64,000 bases of DNA from Vicinamibacterales bacterium (lineage in GTDB: Bacteria; Acidobacteriota; Vicinamibacteria; Vicinamibacterales; UBA8438), in the NCBI GenBank assembly GCA_958296065.1, contig CATQHX010000040.1, positions 1-64,000 on the forward strand, written 5' to 3'. Positions 25,913 to 35,645 of this stretch are shown here, one piece after another (the first letter of the stretch is position 1; every line of letters starts with the position of its first letter). The translations under genes and the position numbers were made by a program. The notes beneath the pieces were generated by a model, which ran no database searches, was not told the origin of the DNA, and was given only the letters and a program-made list of their open reading frames with translations.

Positions 25913-26025
25913 GTAGAACCCGCAAGCGATGGCAACCGGAAACGCCGAGCCGACATCCGACCCGTTATCCGGCGGGTTGGCCGGCGCCACGAAGTAGAAC
26001 CGCAGGCGACGGCAACCGGAAACGC
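25913..26025 (+). repeat. Two direct repeats between convergent genes
   Basis: Copies at 25913-25945 and 25994-26025 share GTAGAACC(C)GCARGCGAYGG followed by CAACCGGAAACGC, about 30 of 33 bases alike, with 48 bases between them. They lie in the 251-base gap between the stops of two convergent genes. A third partial match, GCAACGGAAACGGGCCGGTAG, begins at 25898. Function unknown. Confidence 0.7.
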
Positions 26026-26063
26026 AAGAGGCGTCCTCGGGGCAAGCCCCTGGGACGCCTCTT
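26026..26063. terminator. Strong bidirectional terminator-type hairpin
   Basis: An 11-base perfect stem, AAGAGGCGTCC (26026-26036) with GGACGCCTCTT (26053-26063), encloses an inner stem GGGGC-AA-GCCCC. A pyrimidine-rich CTCTTGT follows on the plus strand. The site is between convergent genes ending at 25883 and 26135, so it can serve both. The next bases repeat TGTGCTTGCGCGCTCC-like units twice (26069-26105). Confidence 0.8.
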
Positions 26064-26134
26064 CTCTTGTGCGCTTGCGCGCTCCTCGTGTGCTTGCGCG
26101 CTCCATTTTCGGAGCGGGACAGGCTGCGGTTCGC

Positions 26135-27598
26135 TCAGGCCAGGATGTCGTTGATGATCCTCCCGTGGACATCCGTCAGCCGGAAATCCCGGCCTTGATA
26201 CTGATACGTCAGCTTCGTATGGTCGATGCCGAGCAGGTGCAGCATCGTCGCGTGCAGGTCGTGGATGTGCACCGGGTTCCGGACGATGTTGTAGGAGAAG
26301 TCGTCACTCGCACCGTACGTCGTGCCCGGCTTCACGCCACCGCCCGCCATCCAGATGGTGAAGCAACGCGGATGGTGGTCACGACCGTAGGTTTCCTCGG
26401 TGAACACGCCCTGGCAATAGGCACTGCGGCCGAACTCGCCGCCCCAGACCACCAGCGTCTCGTCCAGGAGGCCACGGTTCTTCAGGTCCTGCACCAGGGC
26501 GGCCTGCGCCTGATCGACGTCGCGGGCCTGCCGCTCGATACCTCTCGGCAACCGGGTGTGTTGATCCCAGCCGCGGTGGAAGCACTGGATGAACCGCACG
26601 CCGCGCTCCGCGAGCCGACGGGCGAGCAGGCAGTTGCGCGCGAAGCTACCCGGCTTGCGGGAATCCGGGCCGTAGAGCTCGAAGGTGCTGTCCGGCTCGT
26701 CAGACAGGTCGGTCAGTTCCGGAACCGAGCTCTGCATGCGGTAGGCCATCTCGTACTGGGCGATGCGCGTACTCGTCTCCGGATCGCCGAACTCCTCCTC
26801 CTTCAACCGGTTCAGCGCGCCGAGGTCGTCGAGAAACCGCCGCCGCGTGCCCTGGTCGATCCCCGGCGGGTTCGACAGGTACAGGACGGGATCGCCCGTG
26901 GAAAGGAACTTGACGCCCTGGTAGCGCGTCGGCAGGAATCCGCTGCCCCACAGTCGGTCGTACAGCGGCTGCCCGGTCTGGGCCGAGCCCTTGGAGATCA
27001 TGGCGACGAACGTCGGCAGGTCCGTGTTCATCGTCCCGAGCCCGTAGGACAGCCAGGCGCCGATGCTGGGCCGTCCGGCAAGCTGCGCACCGGTCTGGAA
27101 GAACGTGATGCCGGGGTCGTGGTTGATCGCCTCGGTGTGCATCGACTTGATGAAGCACAGCTCGTCGACGATTCCGGCGGTGTGCGGCATGAGGTCGCTG
27201 ACCCACGTTCGCGACTCACCGTGCTGCCGAAACGGGAACCTCGACGGCACGAGAGGAAAACGCTCCTGCGCCGCCGTCATGGTTGTGACGCGCTGATTGC
27301 CCCGCACCGACGGCGGCAGGTCCTCCCCCACCATCTCCGCCAGCTTGGGCTTGTAGTCCCACAGCTCGTGCTGCGACGGCGCTCCCGACTGGAAGAGGTA
27401 GATCACCCGCTTCGCCTTGGGCGCGAAGTGCGGCATGCCGGGCAGCCCCCCACTCGCTGCCGGCGCCGATTGGGGTGCCGCAGCCGCCGCATCCTGTCCG
27501 AAGACGGTGGCCAACGCGGCCGTACCGATGCCGGTGCTCGCAAGCTCGAGAAAACGCCGCCGGGTCAACCATTGTTCGAAAGGCGTACTCATCGTCAT
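26135..27598 (-). CDS. DUF1501 domain Tat-exported protein
   Basis: The 487-residue protein has a Tat signal ([20 protein letters not shown]) and the DUF1501 body: [69 protein letters not shown] and a C-terminal [23 protein letters not shown]1501 proteins belong to the alkaline phosphatase/sulfatase-like superfamily and are encoded beside PSD1/DUF1553 genes, as here, where the ATG overlaps the upstream stop by four bases. The substrate is unknown; links to polysaccharide use in Planctomycetes are suggested but not shown for this protein. Confidence 0.9.
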   Translation of the reverse strand: MTMSTPFEQWLTRRRFLELASTGIGTAALATVFGQDAAAAAPQSAPAASGGLPGMPHFAPKAKRVIYLFQSGAPSQHELWDYKPKLAEMVGEDLPPSVRGNQRVTTMTAAQERFPLVPSRFPFRQHGESRTWVSDLMPHTAGIVDELCFIKSMHTEAINHDPGITFFQTGAQLAGRPSIGAWLSYGLGTMNTDLPTFVAMISKGSAQTGQPLYDRLWGSGFLPTRYQGVKFLSTGDPVLYLSNPPGIDQGTRRRFLDDLGALNRLKEEEFGDPETSTRIAQYEMAYRMQSSVPELTDLSDEPDSTFELYGPDSRKPGSFARNCLLARRLAERGVRFIQCFHRGWDQHTRLPRGIERQARDVDQAQAALVQDLKNRGLLDETLVVWGGEFGRSAYCQGVFTEETYGRDHHPRCFTIWMAGGGVKPGTTYGASDDFSYNIVRNPVHIHDLHATMLHLLGIDHTKLTYQYQGRDFRLTDVHGRIINDILA

Positions 27599-30500
27599 TC
27601 CTTGGTGATGGTCCCGTCGAAGTTCAGGATCAGGTTGGCCACCATCGTGTAGGAGGCCAGCTCCGCCACGTCCAGGGTCTCGTCGCGGGGCGACTCGCCC
27701 TGACTGATCAGGTTCAACGCCGCTCCGCGGTCCGCCTGATAGCGCTGCAGGTGACGCTCGAATCCGTCGACCAGGATGGCCTCCGCGGCGGCCGGGGGGC
27801 GATGCGCGGTGGCGAGACGATACGCGAAGTCAACGCGCTCCGCCGGCGTCTCGCCGCCCTCGATCATCATGCGCTCGGCGAGGCGGCGGGCCGCCTCGAC
27901 GTACGTGACGTCGTTCATCAGGTTCAGTGCCTGCAACGGCGTGTTGGTAAGGCTGGTGCGCACGATGCACGTCTCGCGGGTGGACGAGTCGAACGTCATC
28001 AAGGTGGGCGGACCGAGCGTCCGCTTCCAGAAGGTGTAGAGACTGCGGCGATACAGATCACCGCCCTCGCTCTGGATGTAGTCGCCGTAGCCGCCCTCGA
28101 CCATGTCGGCCCAGAGCCCCTCCGGCTGGTACGGCTTGACCGACGGTCCGCCGCGCCGCTCGACGAGGAGACCGGACACGGCCAGCGCCTGGTCGCGGAT
28201 CATCTGTGCGGGAAGGCGAAGCCGCGGCCCGCGGGCGATCAGCCGGTTCTCCGGGTCGGCCTCGTACTCCTCAGCCGTCACCTTCGACGCCTGCCGGTAG
28301 GCGGCACTGGTCACGATCAGCCTCTGCAGCGCCTTCACGTCCCAACCGGAATCGATGAAGGCGGTGGCGAGCCAGTCGAGCAGCTCCGGATGGCTGGGGT
28401 ACTCGCCCTGCGTGCCGAAGTTCTCCGCCGTCTTGACGAGGCCCGTGCCGAAGTACATCTGCCAGAAGCGGTTGACGCTGACCCGCGCCGTGAGCGGATG
28501 ACCCGGATCCACCAGCCACTGCGCGAAGGTCAGCCGGTTGGCCTCCGCTCCCTCGGGCAACGGCGGCAAGACCGCCGGGACGCCCGGGAAGACCTCTTCG
28601 GCCGGATTGTCGTAAGCACCACGGTTGAGCCGGAACGTCGGGCGGCGCTCGGCCAGCTCCTCCATCACCATCACGGTCGGAAAGCTGGCCCACAGGCTCT
28701 CGCGCTCCCGCTCCAGGATCGCGACCTCGCGCGACGCTTCCAGGATCTCCGGAGGCGCGTACTGGCTCAAGAAGGCGAGACGCAGTTTCTCCGCCTGGGC
28801 CGGCGTACGGCGATCCGGGGGCGTCCGGGCGATGGCGGTAATCGACTCGGCCGTGGCGACCACGGCGGCCAGCTCCGGGGTCAGGGCCGCGCCGTAGATC
28901 CGCACGTCGTCGATGACGCCCTCGAAGCGCGGCTTCGTCGACCCGCTCGCGCCGACGCGCAGCGGGTAGCGCTGCGGCATCCGGTTGCCGACAAGGTCCA
29001 GCATCGGCTTCAGCTCCCGGGATTCGCCGTCCACGTAGATGCGAATTCCGCCCGGGGTCTTCGAGCCGTCGTACGTCGCCAGGACGTGCTGCCACTCGTT
29101 GAGTCGCACGTCCTCCAGCGTCTCCGCACTGACGCCGTCGTCGAGAATGCGGGTCGACATGTTCAACCGGAGCTTGCCTTCCTCCAGGTAGAACCCCCAG
29201 CCGACCTCTCCCTGATCGCCCGCGTCCGCGCGCGAGACGATGACGCCGCTGGACGCCGTCGGGTAGATCCAGGCGGCAAGCGTGAACGGGTCGTCATACC
29301 CCAGGTTCGGACTGAGGCCGGCATTGATGAAGCGCTGCCCGTCGAAGGCGGCGGCCGCGCCGATGCGTCCGTCGACGAAGTGCGGCTGGCCGTCCTCGAG
29401 GACGCCGGTCACGAATGCCCCGTTGTGGACCCCGGCAATGTCGCCGTCGAGGGCGTGATGCGCCAGCAGATCGTCGCGCAGCAGCCAGTCGACGCGCCCC
29501 GCGTTGAGGAGCGACTGCTCCCACGCCACCTGCGCCGTTTCCACCTCCGCGTTCATGGCGGCGAACGCCTCGCGCGCCTCCCGCAGCTTCTCGTCGAGCT
29601 CGGCCAGCTCGGCCTCCTGCTCGACGGTGGGGGCCGTGATGAGCGGCGGTGAGTTGACGTACTTGAACGCCTTGCCGCGCTCCGGAATGTTGTTGAAGTT
29701 GGCGAGAACCTCGTAGAACTCCTTCTGCGAGATCGGGTCGAACTTGTGGTCGTGGCAGCGGGCGCAGCCCAGCGTCAGGCCGAGCCAGACGGTCGAGGTG
29801 GTCTCGACCCGATCGACCGCGTACTCGACCAGGAACTCGTCGACGACGATGCCCCCTTCTCCGTTCTGGCTGTGGTTGCGGTTGAACGCGGTGGCTATGC
29901 GCTGATCGCGGGTGGCGTTGGGCAGCATGTCGCCCGCGAGCTGCTCGATCGTGAATCGATCGAACGGCATGTTCGCGTTGTAGGCGTCGATCACCCAGTC
30001 GCGCCAGCGCCACATCGACCGCTCGCCGTCGGTCTGGTATCCGTTGGTGTCGGCGTAACGCGCCGCGTCCAACCATTCCGACGCCATCCGCTCGCCGTAA
30101 CGCGCCGAGCCCAGCAGCCGGTCGACCGCCTTCTCGTACGCGTCCGGGGAATCGTCGTTCAGGAACGCGGCCAGATCGTCCGGCGTCGGCGGCAACCCGG
30201 TCAGGTCGAGCGTCGCCCGCCGCAGCAGCGTCGCACGGTCCGCCTCCGCCGACGGCCCAAGCCCCTCGGCATCCAGGCGCGCCAGAACGAAGTCGTCGAT
30301 CGGATTGCGAACCCATTCCGGATCGGATACCGGCGGAAGCGCGGGCCGCTCGGGCGGGGTGAACGCCCAGTGCGTCTCCCACTCCGCTCCCTGGTCGATC
30401 CACAGCCGGACCGTCTCGATCTGCCCGTCCGTCAGCGGGTCGGCCCCCCGCGGCATCCGCAGGCGGCTGCTCTCGGTAACAAGCCGCTGGTACAGGCGGC

Positions 30501-30813
30501 TGTCTGCCGCGTTCCCGGCTACCACCGCCGGTCCGCCCAGCCTGCCCCGATCCTCGAACAGCCCCTCCCGGACATCGAGCCGCAAGCCGCGCTGGCGCGC
30601 CGCCTCGTCCGGCCCGTGGCAAGAGAAACAGTTGTCAGACAGAAGCGGGCGCACTTCCCGCGCAAAGTCGACGACCCGCTCGGAAGCTGACCCGCCCGCC
30701 GCCTGCCCGCCGCCTGCGCCCGGCTCTGCGGAGGCATTCGCGGGCAAGAAGCTCCACACCGCCAGGGCAATCACAGGAATCAGAAAACGAGCGCGCCGAC
30801 ATGTCGTACTCAT
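27595..30813 (-). CDS. PSD1-type secreted protein: cytochrome c, DUF1549, LamG-like, DUF1553
   Basis: The 1072-residue protein starts at the ATG 30813 (GGGAGAAG upstream); the open frame before it crosses a repeat. Domains in order are a signal peptide (1-29), a single-heme cytochrome motif CFSCH (62-66), DUF1549 ([18 protein letters not shown]), and a LamG/concanavalin-like insert ([20 protein letters not shown] through [20 protein letters not shown]). DUF1553 closes the chain ([20 protein letters not shown]). This architecture is typical of Planctomycete-Verrucomicrobia-Acidobacteria surface proteins with an assumed role in polymer binding or oxidation. It is coupled to the DUF1501 gene by an ATGA overlap. 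Confidence 0.9.
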   Translation of the reverse strand: MSTTCRRARFLIPVIALAVWSFLPANASAEPGAGGGQAAGGSASERVVDFAREVRPLLSDNCFSCHGPDEAARQRGLRLDVREGLFEDRGRLGGPAVVAGNAADSRLYQRLVTESSRLRMPRGADPLTDGQIETVRLWIDQGAEWETHWAFTPPERPALPPVSDPEWVRNPIDDFVLARLDAEGLGPSAEADRATLLRRATLDLTGLPPTPDDLAAFLNDDSPDAYEKAVDRLLGSARYGERMASEWLDAARYADTNGYQTDGERSMWRWRDWVIDAYNANMPFDRFTIEQLAGDMLPNATRDQRIATAFNRNHSQNGEGGIVVDEFLVEYAVDRVETTSTVWLGLTLGCARCHDHKFDPISQKEFYEVLANFNNIPERGKAFKYVNSPPLITAPTVEQEAELAELDEKLREAREAFAAMNAEVETAQVAWEQSLLNAGRVDWLLRDDLLAHHALDGDIAGVHNGAFVTGVLEDGQPHFVDGRIGAAAAFDGQRFINAGLSPNLGYDDPFTLAAWIYPTASSGVIVSRADAGDQGEVGWGFYLEEGKLRLNMSTRILDDGVSAETLEDVRLNEWQHVLATYDGSKTPGGIRIYVDGESRELKPMLDLVGNRMPQRYPLRVGASGSTKPRFEGVIDDVRIYGAALTPELAAVVATAESITAIARTPPDRRTPAQAEKLRLAFLSQYAPPEILEASREVAILERERESLWASFPTVMVMEELAERRPTFRLNRGAYDNPAEEVFPGVPAVLPPLPEGAEANRLTFAQWLVDPGHPLTARVSVNRFWQMYFGTGLVKTAENFGTQGEYPSHPELLDWLATAFIDSGWDVKALQRLIVTSAAYRQASKVTAEEYEADPENRLIARGPRLRLPAQMIRDQALAVSGLLVERRGGPSVKPYQPEGLWADMVEGGYGDYIQSEGGDLYRRSLYTFWKRTLGPPTLMTFDSSTRETCIVRTSLTNTPLQALNLMNDVTYVEAARRLAERMMIEGGETPAERVDFAYRLATAHRPPAAAEAILVDGFERHLQRYQADRGAALNLISQGESPRDETLDVAELASYTMVANLILNFDGTITKE

Positions 30814-30835
30814 CGACTTCTCCCGACGGCAACAG

Positions 30836-30945
30836 GCGCCGCCAAACCCGTCGCAAGGCTCCGTTTTCGGCCCCGGCCTCCCAGCTTCAGGAGCCTGCGC
30901 CGCAGAATCCATTCCGTTGCGTTTCTGCTGCGCAAGCTCCCGGCC
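30836..30945 (+). repeat. Module B repeat, copy 3
   Basis: The unit opens with CGCCGCCAAACCCGTCGCAA, continues GGCTCCG-TTTTCGGCCCCGGCC, then carries degenerate inverted arms CCTGCGCCGCAGA and CTGCTGCGCAAGCTCC. It fills most of the 210-base gap between the PSD1 and DUF6152 genes. It matches the copy at 33578 at most positions. Confidence 0.8.
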
Positions 30946-31023
30946 GAGGACCTCCATGCGACGAAGCCGTCCTGACACCCAGGACGGCCACGAATCTTCC
31001 CCGCACCGGTACCCGCGCTGGTG

Positions 31024-31425
31024 CTACCTGGATACCCGGTTGGCGGAACCGCCCAGGAACAGCCTCTCGCCGTTCTCCAGAATGAAGTTCCGGCCGACCG
31101 CCTTCTCGGTGCCGTCCTTGGCGCGATAACCCTCGACCGCGAGGAACGTGCCTATCTCGACGGTGTTCCGGTTGACGCCCTGCCGGATCAGCTCGTTCGG
31201 GCTTCCCCCTTCGACCAGCCAGGTGGAGACCGTTCCGTCCTCGGCCTCCACGTCGATGTGGAACCACGAGTGCGGATTGATCATCTCCCACTTGACGAGC
31301 TTGCCCTCGAGCGTGAGCGGCCGGTCGATGTCGAACTCGGCCGAAAAGGCATGATGCCCGGACAGCGGCACAGTGGCCAGCAATACGGCTGCGCCGAAAG
31401 CGGCCACGGCTCGGTTCATTCGCAT
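31024..31425 (-). CDS. DUF6152 family secreted protein
   Basis: The 133-residue protein has a signal peptide (about 1-24, cleaved near PLSGHHAFSAEFD) and the compact beta-rich DUF6152 body with the family marks HHAFSAEFD, GKLVKWEMINPHSWFHIDV and FLAVEGYRAKDGTEKAVGRN. The family is frequent in Acidobacteria next to the RTADGxPDL proteins and may be an OB-fold-like binding module (inference). Upstream GGGAGAAG is a good ribosome site. A module A repeat separates it from the next gene upstream. Confidence 0.85.
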   Translation of the reverse strand: MRMNRAVAAFGAAVLLATVPLSGHHAFSAEFDIDRPLTLEGKLVKWEMINPHSWFHIDVEAEDGTVSTWLVEGGSPNELIRQGVNRNTVEIGTFLAVEGYRAKDGTEKAVGRNFILENGERLFLGGSANRVSR

Positions 31426-31452
31426 GAGACTTCTCCCTTGTCCGCACCCGCC

Positions 31453-31498
31453 GGCGCCCGAAACGCCCTCGCAGGCCCGGAGTTCCGGCCCATCCCGC
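31453..31498 (+). repeat. Module A palindromic repeat, copy 3 (degenerate)
   Basis: The unit reads GGCGCCCGAAACGCC, loop, GGAGTTCCGGCCCATCCC. The left arm is intact and the right arm has substitutions, so the hairpin is weakened. It lies in the 121-base gap between two minus-strand genes of the same group. Confidence 0.65.
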
Positions 31499-31546
31499 CC
31501 TCACCAGGACCCTGCGTCCCGGAAGACCATGCCACGGCACGGGCTC

Positions 31547-32383
31547 CTACGGGTCCACCCTCTTGCGAAGGTGGCCGTAGATGAGATCCTCTACGAACTC
31601 GACGCAGCGGAACTCCATCAGCTCCGCGTTCGGCTCCACGCGACGGTAGAGCGGCATGCGCATGGTCCAGGGACGGGTATAGACGTCCGGGTCCGCGAGC
31701 GTCACGTGGTAATCCAGCGTCTCGGGACTGCGCGCGGTGAACCGCTCGACGACACGCAACGCCGGACTGTGATGGTTCCCGGCCCGATCGAGCCACGTCA
31801 TCCCGTTGAAGCCGCTCGTCTCGACGACGAGCGTATCGCCTTCCCAGCGCCCGTTGGACCACCCCATCCAGGTGTCGGCCGGCGACTCCATGTGATCCTC
31901 CATGTAGACGGTGCGCACCGCACCGCCGAACTCGTGAAGGATCATGATGTGCGAACGGCCCTGGATGATCTGGAACGGATACGGCATGTACGTGGCCCGC
32001 GGCACGCCCGGCAGGTAGCACTTGATGGCCGGATCGCGCTCCAGGCGGTTGGCGAAGTTCTCGTTCCGCTGCGCCAGCGCCTCCGGCGTGTACGGAATCG
32101 TGTCGCCCTCCACCACGCCCAGTCCGCCGGGAACCGCGCCGAGCGCACCGAGGTCGCGCACCGGGCTGAATCCCGCCGAGCGGGGCTCGACGTCCCAGTG
32201 TGCGTTGTTGAGCGCCTGCCAGATTCCGTTCAAGTCCGGCGTGCCGTCCGCCGTGCGGGGTGCCGTGTAGCCGGTCTCCTGGGCATGCGCGGTCGATGCG
32301 GCGAACCCGAGCGCTCCGCCCGCCAGTGCGGCCGCCAACGTGCATGCGCACATCCGGTACCGTCCGGTCCGGCGCCGCGTCAT
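31547..32383 (-). CDS. Secreted protein of the RTADGxPDL family, member 2
   Basis: The 278-residue product has an N-terminal signal (about 1-35, ending AHAQ), the entry motif RTADGTPDLNGIWQALNN, then YMPYPFQIIQGRSHIMILHE, NGRWEGDTLVVETSGFNG, VVERFTARSPETLDYHVTL and RVEPNAELMEFRCVEFVEDL. It is shorter than members 1 and 3 and lacks the IDPPxGRLPP block. The ATG overlaps the stop of member 3 by four bases, so the two are translated together. Function unknown. Confidence 0.8.
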   Translation of the reverse strand: MTRRRTGRYRMCACTLAAALAGGALGFAASTAHAQETGYTAPRTADGTPDLNGIWQALNNAHWDVEPRSAGFSPVRDLGALGAVPGGLGVVEGDTIPYTPEALAQRNENFANRLERDPAIKCYLPGVPRATYMPYPFQIIQGRSHIMILHEFGGAVRTVYMEDHMESPADTWMGWSNGRWEGDTLVVETSGFNGMTWLDRAGNHHSPALRVVERFTARSPETLDYHVTLADPDVYTRPWTMRMPLYRRVEPNAELMEFRCVEFVEDLIYGHLRKRVDP

Positions 32384-33411
32384 CTCTGCGGCTCCTCGCG
32401 CTCGGCCGCTTCCGCCGCCCGCTGCTCCTCGAGACGCGCGCCGACCAGCGTGTTGTACAAGCCGTAGTTGCCCTCGTGGCACGCGTGCTCGAACATCGGT
32501 CCAATGGTCTTCCGCATCGGCATCTCCGCCGTCCAGGGCCTCTCCCAGGTCAACGGATCGTCGACGGTGAACCGGTAGGTGATCGTCTCGTCGTCGACAC
32601 GGGTGAACCGCTCCGTCACCCGCATCCGGTCGCTCGAGCCGTTGAACGGGTTCTTGCCGTTGATGTTGGTCGTCTCGACCACCAGCGTATCGCCCTCCCA
32701 CCGTCCGCGGGACATCCCCATCCACTGCCGTGCCCGCTCCGGAGGCGCCGCCCGCCCGTCCAGCGGAATGATGCGCGCGTCGTGGATCATCTCCATCAGG
32801 ATCATCACGTACTCCCGGTTCTGGACGATCTGGTAGTTGGCGTTGTAGCCGGCGTTCATCATGGGCGGGCCGGCGCCTCGCATGATGATGCAGCGGTCGT
32901 CGAGCTGGTTGTTCTCCGCCGAGTCCCAGCGTCCGCCCATTCGCTCGCGCTCGGCCGCCACCTCGGTGGCACGCCGGCGTCCTTCCGCATTGACAGGCGG
33001 CAGCCGGCCGGTGGGTGGATCGATGATCAGCGACGTGCGCAGGTTGCGCGCGAAGGTCGACTGGCTCCGGTCGAGCCCGAACTGCGTGAAGTCATAGTGA
33101 ACGTCGGGAATGGTGCCGGGGACCGTCAGCTCCGCCTCGCGGGTGGCTCGGCCCGATTCGATGGCGGCCACCTCCTCGACGGTATAGAAGGCCTTGTCCA
33201 CGCCCTCCGGTCGTTCCAGCGGCGTATAGGTCTGGTTCGTCCAGAAACCCTGAAGGTCCGGGTGGCCGTCGGCGGTCCGCGGAACCGCATACGACTCCGG
33301 GCCCGGAGCGGCGACGGACGACTGCGCCTCCGCAGCGACCGGAATCAGCCAGACGCCCGCGGCCGCTGCGACCGCCACGACGGAAGGAAACCATCGGAAG
33401 CGATGATGCAT
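32380..33411 (-). CDS. Secreted protein of the RTADGxPDL family, member 3
   Basis: The 343-residue product has a signal peptide (about 1-29, ending AEAQ), then VPRTADGHPDLQGFWTNQTY, TSLIIDPPTGRLPPVNAEGR, YVMILMEMIHDARIIPLDGR, SRGRWEGDTLVVETTNINGK, RVTERFTRVDDETITYRFTV and FEHACHEGNYGLYNTLVG. These match member 1 block by block. A strong GGGGAGGAG precedes the ATG at 33411. It is the first gene of a likely unit running through members 3 and 2 and perhaps the DUF6152 gene. The tRNA-Pro gene starts 53 bases upstream. Confidence 0.82.
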   Translation of the reverse strand: MHHRFRWFPSVVAVAAAAGVWLIPVAAEAQSSVAAPGPESYAVPRTADGHPDLQGFWTNQTYTPLERPEGVDKAFYTVEEVAAIESGRATREAELTVPGTIPDVHYDFTQFGLDRSQSTFARNLRTSLIIDPPTGRLPPVNAEGRRRATEVAAERERMGGRWDSAENNQLDDRCIIMRGAGPPMMNAGYNANYQIVQNREYVMILMEMIHDARIIPLDGRAAPPERARQWMGMSRGRWEGDTLVVETTNINGKNPFNGSSDRMRVTERFTRVDDETITYRFTVDDPLTWERPWTAEMPMRKTIGPMFEHACHEGNYGLYNTLVGARLEEQRAAEAAEREEPQR

Positions 33412-33463
33412 GAGGAATCTCCTCCCCGCGTGTCCCCGACTTCGTACCTGAAGGCGAGAGAAT

Positions 33464-33540
33464 TGGTCGGGATGACTGGATTCGAACCAGCGACCCCCTG
33501 ACCCCCAGTCAGGTGCGCTACCAAACTGCGCCACATCCCG
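33464..33540 (-). tRNA. tRNA-Pro (anticodon GGG)
   Basis: On the minus strand, acceptor CGGGATG pairs with CATCCCG, the D arm surrounds AGTTTGGTAG, and the anticodon stem CCTGA/TCAGG encloses CTGGGGG with anticodon GGG. The T arm is CTGGT/ATCCAG-type around TTCGAAT. Discriminator A and an encoded CCA follow (33467, 33466-33464). It lies downstream of MerR, an order also seen near IHF genes in other phyla. Confidence 0.96.
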
Positions 33541-33577
33541 ACAAATCCCCGACCGAACGACCTCAAATGCTCCGCTC

Positions 33578-33685
33578 GGCGCCGCCAAACCCGTCGCAAG
33601 GCTCCGCGTTTGACCCCAGCCCCCACCTGCCCGGGAGCTTGCGCCGCAAACTCACTCCGCTCCGTTCTGCGGCGCAAGCTCCTGG
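33578..33685 (+). repeat. Module B repeat, copy 2 (most complete)
   Basis: The left half holds GCCGCCAAACCCGTCGCAAG, then GCTCCGCGTTTGACCCCAGC. The right half is a perfect 14-base inverted repeat, GAGCTTGCGCCGCA (33635-33648) and TGCGGCGCAAGCTC (33668-33681), with a 19-base loop. It fills the gap between tRNA-Pro and the merR end. A folded RNA or cruciform is possible. Confidence 0.85.
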
Positions 33686-33689
33686 GCGG

Positions 33690-34073
33690 TCACATGCCGC
33701 GGCGAGCCGCAGCGTCCGCCGACAGCAGATCGAGAATCGACTGCAGCCCCTGTCTTATCTCCAGCAGGCGCTCCCGCGCATCCGGCCCGACAGTCTCGTC
33801 GACGGCCTCGCCCTCGCCCGGTCGCTCGTTCATCAACTTCCGCCGGGCCGCCCCCAGTGTCAGTCCTTCGTCGAAGAGCAATCGCCGGATCTCGAGCACC
33901 AGCTCAACGTCCGCCCGCCGGTAGACGCGAGCGCCACTGTTCGTCGCCGCGCCCAACGTCGGAAACTCGCCTTCCCAGGATCTCAGCACGTACGGCTGCA
34001 CCTTGGCGATGGAGCAGACTTCGGCGGCCTTGAACAGTGGCCGGTCGGGAATCTCGATGTCGACGGTCCGCAC
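33690..34073 (-). CDS. MerR family transcriptional regulator
   Basis: The 127-residue protein has the MerR winged helix-turn-helix at the N-terminus (LFKAAEVCSIAKVQPYVLRS, then WEGEFPTLGA and VYRRADVELVLEIRRLL) and a short C-terminal coiled coil. No metal-binding cysteines are in the effector region, so it is of the small IHF-linked MerR type rather than a metal sensor. The GTG at 34073 has GAAGGGCAGG directly upstream. A TATACT -10 box is 28 bases before it. Targets unknown. Confidence 0.88.
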   Translation of the reverse strand: MRTVDIEIPDRPLFKAAEVCSIAKVQPYVLRSWEGEFPTLGAATNSGARVYRRADVELVLEIRRLLFDEGLTLGAARRKLMNERPGEGEAVDETVGPDARERLLEIRQGLQSILDLLSADAAARRGM

Positions 34074-34100
34074 CCTGCCCTTCGTCTGTCGTGACTACGC

Positions 34101-34106
34101 AGTATA
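34101..34106 (-). promoter_or_regulatory. -10 box for merR
   Basis: TATACT on the minus strand (34106-34101) lies 27 bases before the merR GTG, leaving room for a short leader with a ribosome site. The der stop is 54 bases further upstream. No good -35 hexamer is visible. Confidence 0.5.
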
Positions 34107-34159
34107 GCGCAGTCCCCCCTCCTGCCGATGGCCCCCGCCCGAGGGATCGGACGCGTCGG

Positions 34160-35551
34160 TCACGCGCGACGGCCGCGCCGCGGCTGCTCGCGCCGGGCCC
34201 GTGCCTTGACCCGGATCGGAGACCCTTCGAAACCGAAGGCATCGCGCAGTTGATTCCGAAGATAGCGCTCGTAAGAGAAGTGAAATCGCGTGGCGATATT
34301 GGTGAAGAACACGAAGGAGGGAGGCCGGGAACCGACTTGCGTGGCGTACAGGATCTTCACCGCGTGGCGACCTGGGCTTGCCGGGCGGTGCCGCGCCGTG
34401 ATCCGGGCCACCACCCGGTTCAACTCCGCAGTTCCGACATGCGTCGAGCGGGCGGCGGCCACGTCCACCGCCCGCTCGATCACCCGCGGCGCCCGCTGTC
34501 CGGTCAACGCCGACACGTGCAGAATGGGAGCGAACCCCGCGAACCGCAGGGCGCGGCGCAGGTCGGCGTCGAACGTCTTCGAGAACAACGGCCCGCGACC
34601 CTTCACGAGATCCCACTTGTTGGCCGCGATGACCACGCCGCATCCGGCCTTCTCGGCTTCTCCGGCGATCACCGCGTCCTGACGCGTCACGACCTCCGTG
34701 GCGTCCACGAGGATTACCGCCACGTCGGCCCGTGACAGCGCGCGCCGGGCGAGAACGGCGCTGACCGCTTCGACCCCTCCTGCCCGCGCCACGCGCCCCG
34801 GACGCCGGATGCCGGCCGTGTCCACGAGCCTGATGCGCCGGCCGTGCCAGCCGATCAGGGTGTCGACGGCGTCCCGCGTCGTGCCGGCCACGTCGCTCAC
34901 CAGCACCCGATCCTCGTGCACGAGCTGGTTGATGAGCGACGACTTGCCGACATTGGGACGGCCGACGATCGCGATGCTCACCTCGCGATCGTCCCGCTCC
35001 GGGGGCGAAGGTTCCGTCGCCGCGGAAAGCCGCGAGCCGCCGGGCAGGCGCGCGATCACGGCATCCAGCAGATCACCCACCCCCAGCCCGTGCTCTGCCG
35101 CGATCGACACGGCCGGCGACACCGCCAGGCGCTCGAACTCCGTAGCAGCGGCACCGGCCCGCCGATCGTCGACCTTGTTGATTGCCAGCACCGTTGGTGC
35201 TCCGGTTCGCCTCACCTGCCGGACGACGTCCTCGTCGGCCGGGACCAGCCCCTCCCGGGCGTCGACCAGAACCACGACGAGGGCCGCGGTCTCCAGCTCG
35301 CGCAGCCCGCGCTCGGCGACCGCCTGCCGCAGCGGATCGGTGCTGGCCCCGAACACGCCACCCGTGTCGACGAGCTCGAACGCGGTGCCGAGCCACTCGA
35401 CCGGGTGCCGCATCACGTCGCGCGTGGTCCCCGCCACCGGAGCGACGATCGCGCGACGGGTCCCGGACACACGATTGAACAACGTCGACTTGCCGACGTT
35501 GGGACGTCCCACCAGCACGACTCGCGCGTCGGCGCTTGTCTTTCCAGACAT
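34160..35551 (-). CDS. der: Ribosome assembly GTPase Der (EngA)
   Basis: The 463-residue protein has two tandem GTPase domains, each with a G1 loop GRPNVGKS (first at 15-22; second near residue 195), GTTRD switch sequences, DTxG (LVDTGGVFG and LVDTAGIRRPG) and NKxD (INKVDD and ANKWDL), and a C-terminal KH-like domain ending in a basic tail. Der is needed for 50S subunit maturation. Start ATG at 35551 gives the standard N-terminus. It is divergent from the HU/IHF gene. Confidence 0.96.
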   Translation of the reverse strand: MSGKTSADARVVLVGRPNVGKSTLFNRVSGTRRAIVAPVAGTTRDVMRHPVEWLGTAFELVDTGGVFGASTDPLRQAVAERGLRELETAALVVVLVDAREGLVPADEDVVRQVRRTGAPTVLAINKVDDRRAGAAATEFERLAVSPAVSIAAEHGLGVGDLLDAVIARLPGGSRLSAATEPSPPERDDREVSIAIVGRPNVGKSSLINQLVHEDRVLVSDVAGTTRDAVDTLIGWHGRRIRLVDTAGIRRPGRVARAGGVEAVSAVLARRALSRADVAVILVDATEVVTRQDAVIAGEAEKAGCGVVIAANKWDLVKGRGPLFSKTFDADLRRALRFAGFAPILHVSALTGQRAPRVIERAVDVAAARSTHVGTAELNRVVARITARHRPASPGRHAVKILYATQVGSRPPSFVFFTNIATRFHFSYERYLRNQLRDAFGFEGSPIRVKARARREQPRRGRRA

Positions 35552-35585
35552 CGTTGGCTTCGGCCCCGCGTCCGTGCGAAGCCCC

Positions 35586-35615
35586 TTGACAGCCGTAAGT
35601 TGCCGTATCTATGCT
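35586..35615 (+). promoter_or_regulatory. Sigma-70-type promoter of the HU/IHF gene
   Basis: A perfect -35 hexamer TTGACA (35586-35591) is followed after 18 bases by TATGCT (35610-35615), a fair -10. The start point would fall near 35622, leaving a leader of about 24 bases. This is the clearest -35/-10 pair noticed in the window. Confidence 0.65.
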
Positions 35616-35645
35616 AGTTATACACTCTCTAGCACACGGCGCGAC

